DNA from: Oscillatoria sp. FACHB-1406
GTDB lineage: Bacteria > Cyanobacteriota > Cyanobacteriia > Cyanobacteriales > Spirulinaceae
DNA length: 64,000 bases
Assembly: GCF_014698145.1 (NCBI RefSeq)
Contig: NZ_JACJSM010000011.1
Location: forward strand, 96,198 to 160,197
Direction: 5' to 3'
The position numbers and the translations under genes are program-made. This document shows positions 1 to 7,242 of this stretch, one piece after another. Below the pieces are notes generated by a model, which saw only the letters and a list, made by a program, of their open reading frames with translations, searched no databases and had not been told where the DNA came from. Each line of letters opens with the position of its first letter. Within the stretch, counting starts at the first letter, position 1.

Positions 1-65
1 CGTACCTAAAATTAAGGCGCTACTCAGCTAATACCCTTTTGAGACGATAGTCAGCGATCGCTAAA

Positions 66-131
66 ATGACCCCTACCCACAACAACTTCTACTTTTTCTT
101 CTTTTGGTATCCCCCATTGAAATCTGGGTAG
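66..131 (+). CDS. aromatic-rich leader peptide of the DAHP synthase gene
   Basis: A 21-codon reading frame (ATG 66, TAG 129-131) whose middle reads NFYFFFFWYPP: five Phe, two Tyr and one Trp within eight consecutive codons (87-110). It lies directly upstream of a gene for the first enzyme of aromatic amino acid synthesis and directly before a hairpin followed by six T. In classical attenuation (trp and pheA leaders of enteric bacteria) a ribosome stalled on scarce charged tRNA in such codons changes the folding of the nascent RNA. Here a stall at 87-110 would leave 121-129 free to pair with the terminator, whereas a ribosome reaching the stop codon would cover it. No strong Shine-Dalgarno is visible before the ATG, which is common in cyanobacteria. 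The peptide sequence is seen; its regulatory function is inferred. Confidence 0.8.
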   Translation: MTPTHNNFYFFFFWYPPLKSG

Positions 132-161
132 AAGTTGCTTGCTGTCTCGTCCGCCCGGATT
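121..161 (+). promoter_or_regulatory. antiterminator pairing of the aromatic attenuator
   Basis: AATCTGGGT (121-129), the last bases of the leader frame, can pair with GCCCGGATT (153-161): nine consecutive pairs, two of them G-U. GCCCGGA (153-159) is the left arm of the downstream terminator, so the two structures are mutually exclusive. Position 121-129 overlaps the leader stop codon, which is where a terminating ribosome would block the pairing. Pairing is read by eye; no energy calculation was made. Confidence 0.7.
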
Positions 162-184
162 CTTCCCAGAGTCCGGGCTTTTTT
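153..184 (+). terminator. intrinsic terminator (attenuator) before the DAHP synthase gene
   Basis: GCCCGGA (153-159) and TCCGGGC (172-178) form a perfect seven-pair stem with a 12-nt loop, followed by six T (179-184). It lies after the aromatic leader peptide and 44 bases before the GTG start of the synthase. It could also end an upstream transcript, but its place between leader and gene and its competing antiterminator favour attenuation. Confidence 0.8.
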
Positions 185-228
185 AATCTCAAAATCGTTC
201 CCTTTACCCCCTCGAGGAATCACTAATC

Positions 229-1080
229 GTGTCTATTCAACAACTCGCCAGCAAAGTCCACGCCAACCACGTCAGCCTTGTTTCCCTGTCCGATACCGTA
301 ACCTTCGGCGGGCAGGAAATCGTCATCATCGGCGGACCTTGCGCGGTAGAAAGTTTAGCGCAGATGGAAACCGTCGCGCGCGAACTCCGTCACGCCCCCG
401 TACAAGCCATACGCGGCGGCGCTTTCAAGCCTCGCACTTCTCCCTATGCCTTCCAAGGTTTGGGCGAAACGGGATTGGATATTTTAGCGGAGATTAAACG
501 GCGTTTCGATGTACCCGTGGTGACAGAGGTGATGTCGATCGCTCAAATTGACGCGATCGCTGCCAAAGCCGATATGCTACAAGTAGGCAGTCGCAATATG
601 CAGAACTTCGACCTGCTTAAAGCCCTCGGCCAAGCCAATAAACCCATCCTCCTCAAACGCGGACTCGCCGCCACCCTCGAAGAATTCATCGGTGCAGCGG
701 AATATATCCTCAGTCACGGCAACCCCAACGTCGTCCTTTGCGAACGAGGAATCCGCAGCTTCGATACTTTCACGCGCAACGTCCTCGATTTAGGCATCGT
801 CGCCGCCCTCAAACAACTCACCCACCTGCCTGTAGTTGTCGATCCTTCCCACGCTGCTGGGAAACGGGAACTCGTCGCCCCCCTCGCTAAAGCTGCTATT
901 GCTTGCGGGGCGGACGGTTTGATTGTAGAATGCCACCCCCAGCCCGAACAATCCGTCTCTGACGCGCGGCAAGCCCTCTCGCTGCCGGAGTTTGTAAATT
1001 TGATACGGGAGTTGCAACCCATCGCGACGGCCGTCGGACGTTCGATCGCGTCACCCGTGCGAGAACCCATCGCTGCTTAA
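229..1080 (+). CDS. aroF: 3-deoxy-7-phosphoheptulonate (DAHP) synthase, short KDO8PS-like class
   Basis: Condenses phosphoenolpyruvate and erythrose 4-phosphate, the entry step of the shikimate pathway to Phe, Tyr and Trp. The 283-residue product shows the family blocks GPCAVES (36-42), RGGAFKPRTSPYAFQG (62-77), a KRGL segment and VVDPSHAAGKR, matching the DAHP synthase/KDO8P synthase TIM barrel. Bacterial relatives often carry an N-terminal ferredoxin-like regulatory domain and are near 340 residues; that domain is missing here, so allosteric feedback may be weak. This fits control by the upstream aromatic leader instead. Start GTG at 229, with GAGG at 214-217. KDO8P synthase is less likely because the RGGAFKPRTSPYAFQG block is typical of the DAHP enzymes. 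Confidence 0.92.
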   Translation: MSIQQLASKVHANHVSLVSLSDTVTFGGQEIVIIGGPCAVESLAQMETVARELRHAPVQAIRGGAFKPRTSPYAFQGLGETGLDILAEIKRRFDVPVVTEVMSIAQIDAIAAKADMLQVGSRNMQNFDLLKALGQANKPILLKRGLAATLEEFIGAAEYILSHGNPNVVLCERGIRSFDTFTRNVLDLGIVAALKQLTHLPVVVDPSHAAGKRELVAPLAKAAIACGADGLIVECHPQPEQSVSDARQALSLPEFVNLIRELQPIATAVGRSIASPVREPIAA

Positions 1081-1125
1081 TCCCAGATTTCATAACCGTT
1101 CTGAGCGACAGCCATTCCGAACTCG

Positions 1126-1174
1126 TAGGGGCGTTTAATCGAACGTCCCTATATTAAAACGAGCGCTCGTTTTT
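1126..1174 (+). repeat. two hairpins after the DAHP synthase gene
   Basis: TAGGGGCGT (1126-1134) pairs with ACGTCCCTA (1143-1151), nine pairs with one G-U. A second palindrome AAAACGAGCGCTCGTTTT (1157-1174) ends in a T run and may stop transcription of the upstream gene. The first hairpin resembles small dispersed palindromes common in cyanobacterial intergenic DNA. Confidence 0.5.
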
Positions 1175-1257
1175 ACGGTTGTCAAAAATCGAACTCTAAA
1201 AGCATTCAAGCTTCAGTATAATTGCACCCAAGCTATTCAAGATTGCGTACCTATTCT

Positions 1258-1566
1258 ATGGAAGACTCTACAACGTCCTCAAAACCGTTCCGCGTCCGTC
1301 TTCTCATTTCCGGACTCGTGCAAGGAGTTGGCTACCGTTACTCCACGGTACGGCAAGCGCAAAAATACGGGATTAAGGGCTGGGTGAGGAACTTAGACGA
1401 TGGAAGGGTGGAAGCTTGGTTGGAGGGCGATCGCGCGGCGGTCGATCGCGTGGTTCAATGGTGTCATCAAGGGCCACCCGGCGCTAAAGTCCGCGAAGTG
1501 CGACTCATCGATGAATCACTCTCCTCACAACCGATAATGACAACCTTTGAAGTACGGCGAGATTAA
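1258..1566 (+). CDS. acyP: acylphosphatase
   Basis: Hydrolyses carboxyl-phosphate bonds of small acyl phosphates. The 102-residue product, counted from ATG 1258, carries the two signature blocks of the family: LVQGVGYR (20-27) with the phosphate-binding Arg27, and GWVRN (41-45) with the catalytic Asn45. An open frame runs further upstream, but the conserved domain begins near residue 11, so ATG 1258 is preferred over the TTG at 1222. It stands alone between intergenic hairpins. Confidence 0.92.
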   Translation: MEDSTTSSKPFRVRLLISGLVQGVGYRYSTVRQAQKYGIKGWVRNLDDGRVEAWLEGDRAAVDRVVQWCHQGPPGAKVREVRLIDESLSSQPIMTTFEVRRD

Positions 1567-1641
1567 CCGCTTGATTTGTCGCCAACCGACTTGGGCAGTA
1601 TAATAATCGGCTAACCATCGCGATCGCGGGGATACAAAATT

Positions 1642-2052
1642 ATGACCAGACATTTTACTGGCGGCTGTTCGTGCGGTGCTGTTCGCTACGAAGGATCGGC
1701 GGATCCGATAGTCATGGCGAATTGCCACTGCCGCGACTGTCAAAAAGCTACAGGCGGCGCTTTTGCTTCTGGGTTTTTAGTGCCGCGCGATGCTGTCAAA
1801 ATTGAGGGAGAAGTCAAATGGTATCAAGTCACGGGCGACAGCGGTAAGCCCGTCGGACGCGGTTTCTGTCCGGTTTGCGGTTCTCGGTTATTTTCTCAAC
1901 CGCCCAACCCGGAATTACTTGCTGTGGCGGCAGGCAATCTTGACGATTCCAGTTGGTTCAGTCCAACAATGGACATTTATACCGCTAGCGCTCAACCTTG
2001 GGCTTGCATGAATCCCGAACTGTCTAAATTCGCCAAAATGCCATCTGCTTGA
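1642..2052 (+). CDS. GFA-family (Mss4-like fold) zinc-binding protein
   Basis: A 136-residue protein of the glutathione-dependent formaldehyde-activating (GFA/CENP-V) family. Visible zinc ligands: CSCGAVRY near the N-terminus, CHCRDCQKATGGAF in the middle and CPVCGSRLF toward the end, the usual Cys pattern. Family members are small cytosolic zinc proteins; only a few bind glutathione-formaldehyde adducts, so the substrate here is unknown. The start ATG 1642 puts the first Cys at the expected place. A strong terminator follows directly. Confidence 0.85.
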   Translation: MTRHFTGGCSCGAVRYEGSADPIVMANCHCRDCQKATGGAFASGFLVPRDAVKIEGEVKWYQVTGDSGKPVGRGFCPVCGSRLFSQPPNPELLAVAAGNLDDSSWFSPTMDIYTASAQPWACMNPELSKFAKMPSA

Positions 2053-2071
2053 TTTCCCTCGAATTAAAAAC

Positions 2072-2098
2072 CCGGTTTCTTGGAGAAACCGGATTTTT
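2072..2098 (+). terminator. intrinsic terminator after the GFA-family gene
   Basis: CCGGTTTCT (2072-2080) and AGAAACCGG (2084-2092) form a perfect nine-pair stem with a three-base loop, followed by ATTTTT. AAAAAC on its left flank means it may also work on the minus strand. Confidence 0.85.
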
Positions 2099-2110
2099 GG
2101 AACGCACAAT

Positions 2111-2202
2111 TTTAAGCTTGTCGATGTACTACCTTGACAAGCTTAAAACTAGGGGTCAAATTTTTCTCCCCGTCTCCCCGTCTCCCCTTGTCGATGTACT
2201 AC
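2111..2202. repeat. 12-bp perfect inverted repeat plus 16-bp direct repeat
   Basis: TTTAAGCTTGTC (2111-2122) is the exact inverse of GACAAGCTTAAA (2136-2147). The stretch CTTGTCGATGTACTAC at 2117-2132, covering part of the left arm and the loop, recurs at 2187-2202 just before the queD stop codon. Between them lies a CCCCGTCTCCCC-type low-complexity stretch, also seen inverted near 31.15 kb. This looks like a partly duplicated small repeat between convergent genes; it could terminate queD transcription. Confidence 0.6.
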
Positions 2203-2203
2203 T

Positions 2204-2590
2204 TTAGGGATTAACCGCCCGAACGTACCGCGCCCCAGAAGTACAAGTTTCCTGAATTTCCACCGCATATAATCCCGGCAAACCCGAAGATTCAAGCTTT
2301 TCAAAAATCCACTTTGCCATAACTTCGCTCGTCGGATTTTCCAATCCCGTCGTCTCGTTCAAATAATAATGATCCAAGAAATGGTCGAGTAGCGGCTGAA
2401 TGTATTGCTTGAGATCGCCGTAATCCATAATCATGCCCTGTTTGGGGCCGCTCTCAATTAACTGCTGCCCCCGAACGTAAACTCGCCCTACCCAACTATG
2501 TCCGTGCAAGCGCTGACACTTGCCATCGTGGTGAGGCAAGCGATGAGCCGCTTCAAAGCGAAATTCTTTATATATCGTCCATTCTTCCAT
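2204..2590 (-). CDS. queD: 6-carboxy-5,6,7,8-tetrahydropterin synthase
   Basis: Converts 7,8-dihydroneopterin triphosphate to 6-carboxytetrahydropterin, the first dedicated step to 7-deazaguanines (preQ0, queuosine). The 128-residue product has the zinc ligands His16 (AAHRL), His29 and His31 (HGHSW), the catalytic Cys25, and a C-terminal ETCTSGARY block with the pterin-binding Glu. Its start lies five bases after the queE stop, so the two are surely co-transcribed. queC and queF are not in the window. Confidence 0.93.
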   Translation of the reverse strand: MEEWTIYKEFRFEAAHRLPHHDGKCQRLHGHSWVGRVYVRGQQLIESGPKQGMIMDYGDLKQYIQPLLDHFLDHYYLNETTGLENPTSEVMAKWIFEKLESSGLPGLYAVEIQETCTSGARYVRAVNP

Positions 2591-2595
2591 TAAAT

Positions 2596-3213
2596 CTATG
2601 GTATTTGCAAATATTTATGTAATTGTACGGAGAGACGATACTGAGGAAATTGCTGAAGTAAGTCGAGAATAATCGGCAGAGCGCGATCGCGCTGTGTCCA
2701 TTCTGGTTGTAAAAATACAGGAATCATTGTTTCCGGCGGAAGATACGGGGCATAAAATTCTAACTCCAAACCCGTCTCCACCACCAACTTAATTTCATTG
2801 GCGCGCTTCCACATTTGCGGATGGACGGGATAGCGGGGACTGACGTGCTGTTTCGGGCTTAACGTCACCCAAGTTCGCGCCGAAATTTCCTGCCAGAACG
2901 CGCCGGAAGTTTCAATAGCGACCATTTTCCCCGCCGCCTCCAAAACCTCAATTAACCCCGGTAACTGGGAATGCAAAAACGGTTCGCCCCCAGAAATCAC
3001 TACGCGCGGCGACTTCAGTTCCCCCAACAGTTCCTCAAACGTCATCATCCGGCGCGGTAAGCCGATACCGCCCTCGGCGTACCCCGTATCGCACCACGGA
3101 CAGCGAACCGGACAACCCGCCAAGCGAATAAAATCAACAGGCGTACCCGCCCAGTACCCTTCGCCTTGAAGGGTTTGTTGAAATGTCTCGTGAATAGGAA
3201 GCGAAGAATTCAT
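2596..3213 (-). CDS. queE: 7-carboxy-7-deazaguanine synthase (radical SAM)
   Basis: Performs the ring contraction of 6-carboxytetrahydropterin to 7-carboxy-7-deazaguanine. The 205-residue product holds the radical SAM iron-sulfur motif CPVRCPWCD with Cys34, Cys38 and Cys41 (CX3CX2C), the N-terminal [10 protein letters not shown] block typical of QueE and a [11 protein letters not shown] block binding SAM. It is the first gene of the queE-queD operon and diverges from the peroxiredoxin gene, sharing the short control region 3214-3309. Confidence 0.93.
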   Translation of the reverse strand: MNSSLPIHETFQQTLQGEGYWAGTPVDFIRLAGCPVRCPWCDTGYAEGGIGLPRRMMTFEELLGELKSPRVVISGGEPFLHSQLPGLIEVLEAAGKMVAIETSGAFWQEISARTWVTLSPKQHVSPRYPVHPQMWKRANEIKLVVETGLELEFYAPYLPPETMIPVFLQPEWTQRDRALPIILDLLQQFPQYRLSVQLHKYLQIP

Positions 3214-3309
3214 TACAAAGCGCTAAAACCCGATAGACATACCGGAGTTTTGTGGGAAAATTTAAAGGTTGCCTCTATCTCAAAGCTAACTTCTAAAGGA
3301 GAACGATCT

Positions 3310-3948
3310 ATGGCAAACCTACAACTAGGCGATACAGTACCAGACTTTACTCAAGATTCTAGCGAAGGCGAGATTAAATTTTACGACTGGGCAGGCGATA
3401 GCTGGGTGGTGCTTTTCTCTCACCCCGCAGATTACACCCCCGTTTGCACCACCGAACTGGGCGAAGTCTCTCGACTCAAGTCCGAGTTCGACAAGCGCAA
3501 TGCTAAAGTTATTGCCTTGAGCGTGGACGATGCTGAATCTCATAAAGGTTGGATTGGCGATATCAACGAAACGCAACAAACGACCGTCAACTATCCGATT
3601 TTGGCAGATTCGGACAATAAAGTGTCGGATCTCTACGGGATGATTCACCCTAACGCTAACGCTAAACTGACGGTGCGTACCGTTTTCGTGATCGATCCTG
3701 CGAAAAAATTGCGCTTGACAATTACTTATCCGCCTAGCACCGGACGCAACTTTGAAGAGATTTTGCGCGTTATTGACTCATTGCAGTTGACAGATAACTA
3801 TCAAGTCGCAACGCCGGTTAACTGGAAAGATGGGGACGATGTAGTCGTTGTTCCGTCGATTCCCACTGAAGAAGCGAAGCAGAAGTTTCCCAAAGGCGTT
3901 GAGGAAATTAAGTCTTATTTACGCATGACTCCGCAACCGAACAAATAA
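3310..3948 (+). CDS. 1-Cys peroxiredoxin (Prx6 type)
   Basis: Reduces hydrogen peroxide and alkyl hydroperoxides. The 212-residue product has the peroxidatic Cys46 in PADYTPVCTTELG, and a long C-terminal extension typical of Prx6-type enzymes (R-TVFVIDP, PSTGRNF-EILR-IDSLQL). No resolving Cys is visible later in the chain, hence 1-Cys. ATG 3310 is preceded by AAAGGAG (3296-3302), a good Shine-Dalgarno, so the open frame extending upstream to 3166 is not coding. Confidence 0.93.
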   Translation: MANLQLGDTVPDFTQDSSEGEIKFYDWAGDSWVVLFSHPADYTPVCTTELGEVSRLKSEFDKRNAKVIALSVDDAESHKGWIGDINETQQTTVNYPILADSDNKVSDLYGMIHPNANAKLTVRTVFVIDPAKKLRLTITYPPSTGRNFEEILRVIDSLQLTDNYQVATPVNWKDGDDVVVVPSIPTEEAKQKFPKGVEEIKSYLRMTPQPNK

Positions 3949-3993
3949 TTGTCGATCGTTAACAACGGACGATTGAAAATTATCGAACGGTAG

Positions 3994-4014
3994 GGGCAGA
4001 GCAATGCTCTGCCC
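3994..4014. repeat. dispersed palindrome, copy A
   Basis: GGGCAGAGCA (3994-4003), one base, then TGCTCTGCCC (4005-4014): perfect ten-pair arms between convergent genes. Related palindromes lie at 52571-52598, 54138-54158 and 58265-58285. It may double as a terminator for either neighbour. Confidence 0.7.
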
Positions 4015-4032
4015 TCTGATTATATTCAAACA

Positions 4033-5475
4033 TTAAGCTGCTGGAAACGCGATCGCGATCGCGCCGAGCGCCGGAACCTCAAAACTCGCTTGTCCTCTAT
4101 CCAACGCCACTTCACCCACAACCTCATCGCGAACGCGCGCGCTAAATTCCCACATCGTCCCCGTTCCCTTCGTCCTTAATGCTGTTAAATCCGTCCTAAC
4201 GGAGTGAGATTTTTCTCCCGCATTAACGACCAACAAGTATAAATTATTCTGCTCGTCTTGGGTCGCGATCGCCATTAAATCGGGGTTATTGGTAGAGGAT
4301 TGAAACGTCGTCCGTCCGCCCTGTAAAACTCGAATCGCCATTCGCAGAGAATAGTAACTGAGTCGCCGTTCTCCCGTCGCTCCAATTAACCCTTTAAAAC
4401 CGTTTGTTTTTCCCCAATCGTACAACGAAAAAATATGACTGCCGTAAATATAACTTTCCGGTTGCGAACCTCGAATCGCATTCTGAATTAGATTGAGCGC
4501 TAAAGGTAGCGTATCGTATTCATTTTCATAAGTTCCCCATTCACTGACCCACAGATCTGAGTTTTCGCGGACTGTATCTTTCATCCATCCTCGAACCCGC
4601 CCAATATAATCTGAAATATCGCGATTGTAGTCGTGAATATTAACACTGCTAAACTCTCTAGGAATTTCTTGTAAAGCAAGAGCGGGCCAACTGCTATCGC
4701 CAACCGTCACAGGAGCGTGAATATGGTAAGTCCGAGTCGGCAAATACGTCCGATAAACAAAATCAATTGCCTCTCTCGCGATTTTTACCAGTTGAAAATA
4801 GTCGCTCTGAGTCCCTCCCCAACCTTGAGCGCGATTGTCTGGTTCGTTATGAATTTCAAACTCATCAACCCGATAGTCATTACGCACATTAAGCCAGTAA
4901 ACCGTTGCAAAAATATGTTCCCACCACTCGTTCCAATCTGCTTCAGTTCGGGGAGGATTAAGTTGTAATGCCCAAGGAGGATTCCACGAGTTATCAACAT
5001 TACGAATCGTGAGAACGGGTTTAATACCCGCTTGCTTTAGCGTGCCAAAAATTGTTCGAGCATTCCCCTGCCAAATTTCCTCAGAAGAACCCGACCACCA
5101 ATAATCGCTGCGATTCGGCGGATTTGTCATGACTTTATCCCACCAATCCCAGTTAATAATTGCGGGATTGGCTTGAATTTCAGCAATTGAAGGCCAGCCA
5201 TATCGTCCATCATCATCTTCAGCTTCCCAGCGAGACATACCGCCATAGATTCGGTAAGTATTCATCCCCAAATCTTGCAAATCGCGGACATCAAAATTCA
5301 CATTTCCTTCGCAAGCACCCATATAGCGCGTACTGATGCCCCAAGGTTTACCGGAAACTTGAATTATTGTCATACTTTGTGCCAAAGTTGTGATGCCGCT
5401 AAACAGGTGAATGAGTAACGCGATCGCGAGACCAACAAGCCAATTAAGCGATGATTTTTTTGATAGGATAAACAC
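4033..5475 (-). CDS. secreted clan GH-A glycoside hydrolase-like protein
   Basis: A 480-residue protein with an N-terminal signal peptide or anchor (hydrophobic 11-32, then LAQS). A TIM-barrel hydrolase of clan GH-A is indicated by FEIHNEPDN with the acid/base Glu211 after Asn210, and DLWVSEWGTY with a likely nucleophile Glu312. The C-terminal ~100 residues look like the beta-sandwich seen in GH39/GH30-like enzymes. Both catalytic Glu are present, so it is probably active on a surface or extracellular glycan. It is the last gene of the minus-strand polysaccharide run, which suggests a role in trimming or turnover of that polymer. The exact GH family and substrate are not determined. Confidence 0.75.
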   Translation of the reverse strand: MFILSKKSSLNWLVGLAIALLIHLFSGITTLAQSMTIIQVSGKPWGISTRYMGACEGNVNFDVRDLQDLGMNTYRIYGGMSRWEAEDDDGRYGWPSIAEIQANPAIINWDWWDKVMTNPPNRSDYWWSGSSEEIWQGNARTIFGTLKQAGIKPVLTIRNVDNSWNPPWALQLNPPRTEADWNEWWEHIFATVYWLNVRNDYRVDEFEIHNEPDNRAQGWGGTQSDYFQLVKIAREAIDFVYRTYLPTRTYHIHAPVTVGDSSWPALALQEIPREFSSVNIHDYNRDISDYIGRVRGWMKDTVRENSDLWVSEWGTYENEYDTLPLALNLIQNAIRGSQPESYIYGSHIFSLYDWGKTNGFKGLIGATGERRLSYYSLRMAIRVLQGGRTTFQSSTNNPDLMAIATQDEQNNLYLLVVNAGEKSHSVRTDLTALRTKGTGTMWEFSARVRDEVVGEVALDRGQASFEVPALGAIAIAFPAA

Positions 5476-5552
5476 TGCTTTAATCCATTTTTAACGGCTA
5501 CTGTTTCTCATCTGTTTTTGCAGCTTATTGCCTTCGATTCTTATCACGCAAA

Positions 5553-5851
5553 TCAGCCAAAAATGCCACGCACCTGCTCTTCATTTTGTACGATCCATTG
5601 ATAAATATCTCCGAGCGTTTTTTTTGAATCTCTTTGGGGTTTCCATCCCGTCTCTATCATAACTTTACGCGAGTCCTTAATAAAAATAGGTATATCTCCG
5701 GTACGCGCTTCGGGGACGGGCGCAATCTCAATTTGATAACCCGTTAATTCCTGGCAAATTTGCGTAGTTTCCAAAAGCGACAACGCATTTTCTTTCCCGC
5801 CACCCACATTAAAAAGCCCGCTCCCCCAGTAATTAAGACATTTCGACTCAT
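5553..5851 (-). pseudogene. internally deleted NAD-dependent nucleotide-sugar epimerase
   Basis: Remnant of a short-chain epimerase, most like CDP-paratose/tyvelose 2-epimerases. The original start is intact: ATG 5851-5849 overlaps the TAA of the upstream gene (TAATG). The first codons read MSRNVLITGGAGFL, the usual Rossmann start with its glycine motif. At about 5810-5816 the frame jumps to the C-terminal part FNVGGGKENALSLLETT, which continues to the stop at 5553 in another frame. Family members are about 340 residues; only 14 N-terminal and roughly 88 C-terminal residues remain, so about 240 internal residues are gone. The TTTTT run at the junction suggests deletion across a short repeat. 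The product cannot be functional. Confidence 0.8.
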
Positions 5852-7164
5852 TATTTTTGACTCTGTAGGTTTAAAACTCGCTCGTGCTTGCGAAAATAAT
5901 CGCCTCTAGAAAGATGTTTTTCAAGCCAAATATAAAGCACAATAAATAAATAACGGCTTCCCATTTCTTTTAATTTTAATTTAGAAATCCCAGTTGCGCG
6001 GTTGCGCCAAGTAATGGGAATTGTCGTATAAGAATAACCGCGAACAATTGCTTTTAATGGCATTTCTACGGTTAAGTTAAAGTGATGGGAAAGCAAGGGA
6101 GAAATTCCCTCAATTGCTTCTCTCCGATAAATTTTAAACGCATTAGTTGTATCGTTTAATTTTAAGCCAAAAAGAATTTGGATGAATAAGTTAGCAAGGC
6201 GATTAACGATTAATTTGTGAGAGGGATAGTCAATCACTTTTCCACCGCGAATAAAGCGAGAGCCAAAAATGCAATCGTAGCCTTCTTGTAATTTATAATA
6301 ATAATCTACGATATTATCAGGGGAATCGGAATTATCTGCCATAACGACTGCGACAGCATCGCCGCGAAAGTTTTCTAACCCGCAGCGAACGGCAAACCCA
6401 AAACCATTAGGATAATAGTTATTGATATAGCGAACGTTTGGAATTTGCTGGTTAACAGTTTGGAGAAGTTCTTCTGTACGATCGCGGCTATTATCGTTGA
6501 CGACGAGAATTTCGTAAGGAATGTTTTGGGATTCTAAGGTTTGAGCGATCGCACTCACTGTAGGGACGATACAACCTTCTTCGTTGTAAGCGGGAATCAC
6601 CAAAGAGAGTAGAGTAATACTTTTGTCGGTTGAGGCTGAGATATTACTAGAAGTTGGCGGCGCTAACTTGCGATCGCGTACAAGTGCGGGAGCTAATCCT
6701 TCCGGGTAATATATCTCAGTTGTCCCTTCTGCGGGCGATTGAGTTTTGGGTTTGAAAACTAGGCGATCGCTAATAACATAATTGATCGCGGCACTCAACA
6801 GTACGCCAACTAATGTATTGACGGCATAATTGACTTTCAACCAATCTAAGAGCGGAAAAATCAAAAATATCCGACAAACGACTGCCGCCCCCGCCGAAAT
6901 GTGGTAGAGGGGGATTTGCCGCAGCAGCACGTCTCTCAGCTTCCAGTTTCCTCCCTGCCACACCCAAATGCGATACAAAAAAAAGCTCAATAAAAGGGAG
7001 ATTTCAATGGCGATTGCGTTGGCAACATTTCTTAAAAAAGGTGTATTAAAATTTCGCACCTCAATCAGCCAAAATATTAGTGCTAGGTTCAGAGCAGCAG
7101 CAACTCCTCCGCTCAGTAAAAATTTTAAAATATTGGCTTGAAGTAGTTTGGCGAGCATCCCCAA
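5851..7164 (-). CDS. GtrA-like membrane domain fused to a GT2 glycosyltransferase
   Basis: A 437-residue fusion. Residues about 10-135 form a GtrA-type domain with four membrane helices, a family linked to flipping or handling of polyprenyl-phosphate sugars. Residues about 185-420 form a family-2 transferase of the dolichyl-phosphate mannose synthase type: SLVIPAYNEEG, ILVVNDNSRDRT and VVMADNSDSPD as the DXD-like site. It probably makes and translocates a polyprenyl-phosphate sugar, the donor used by GT39-like enzymes such as the neighbour upstream. It is separated by 78 bases from that neighbour and overlaps the broken epimerase by one base, so the three belonged to one operon. Confidence 0.87.
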   Translation of the reverse strand: MGMLAKLLQANILKFLLSGGVAAALNLALIFWLIEVRNFNTPFLRNVANAIAIEISLLLSFFLYRIWVWQGGNWKLRDVLLRQIPLYHISAGAAVVCRIFLIFPLLDWLKVNYAVNTLVGVLLSAAINYVISDRLVFKPKTQSPAEGTTEIYYPEGLAPALVRDRKLAPPTSSNISASTDKSITLLSLVIPAYNEEGCIVPTVSAIAQTLESQNIPYEILVVNDNSRDRTEELLQTVNQQIPNVRYINNYYPNGFGFAVRCGLENFRGDAVAVVMADNSDSPDNIVDYYYKLQEGYDCIFGSRFIRGGKVIDYPSHKLIVNRLANLFIQILFGLKLNDTTNAFKIYRREAIEGISPLLSHHFNLTVEMPLKAIVRGYSYTTIPITWRNRATGISKLKLKEMGSRYLFIVLYIWLEKHLSRGDYFRKHERVLNLQSQK

Positions 7165-7242
7165 TTCCTTGCTGATGTCGTGAATTTCCCAAGCCTAGCA
7201 TAACTTGACCTATCAACATTATTGCAGATTTTGAAGTTGAAC

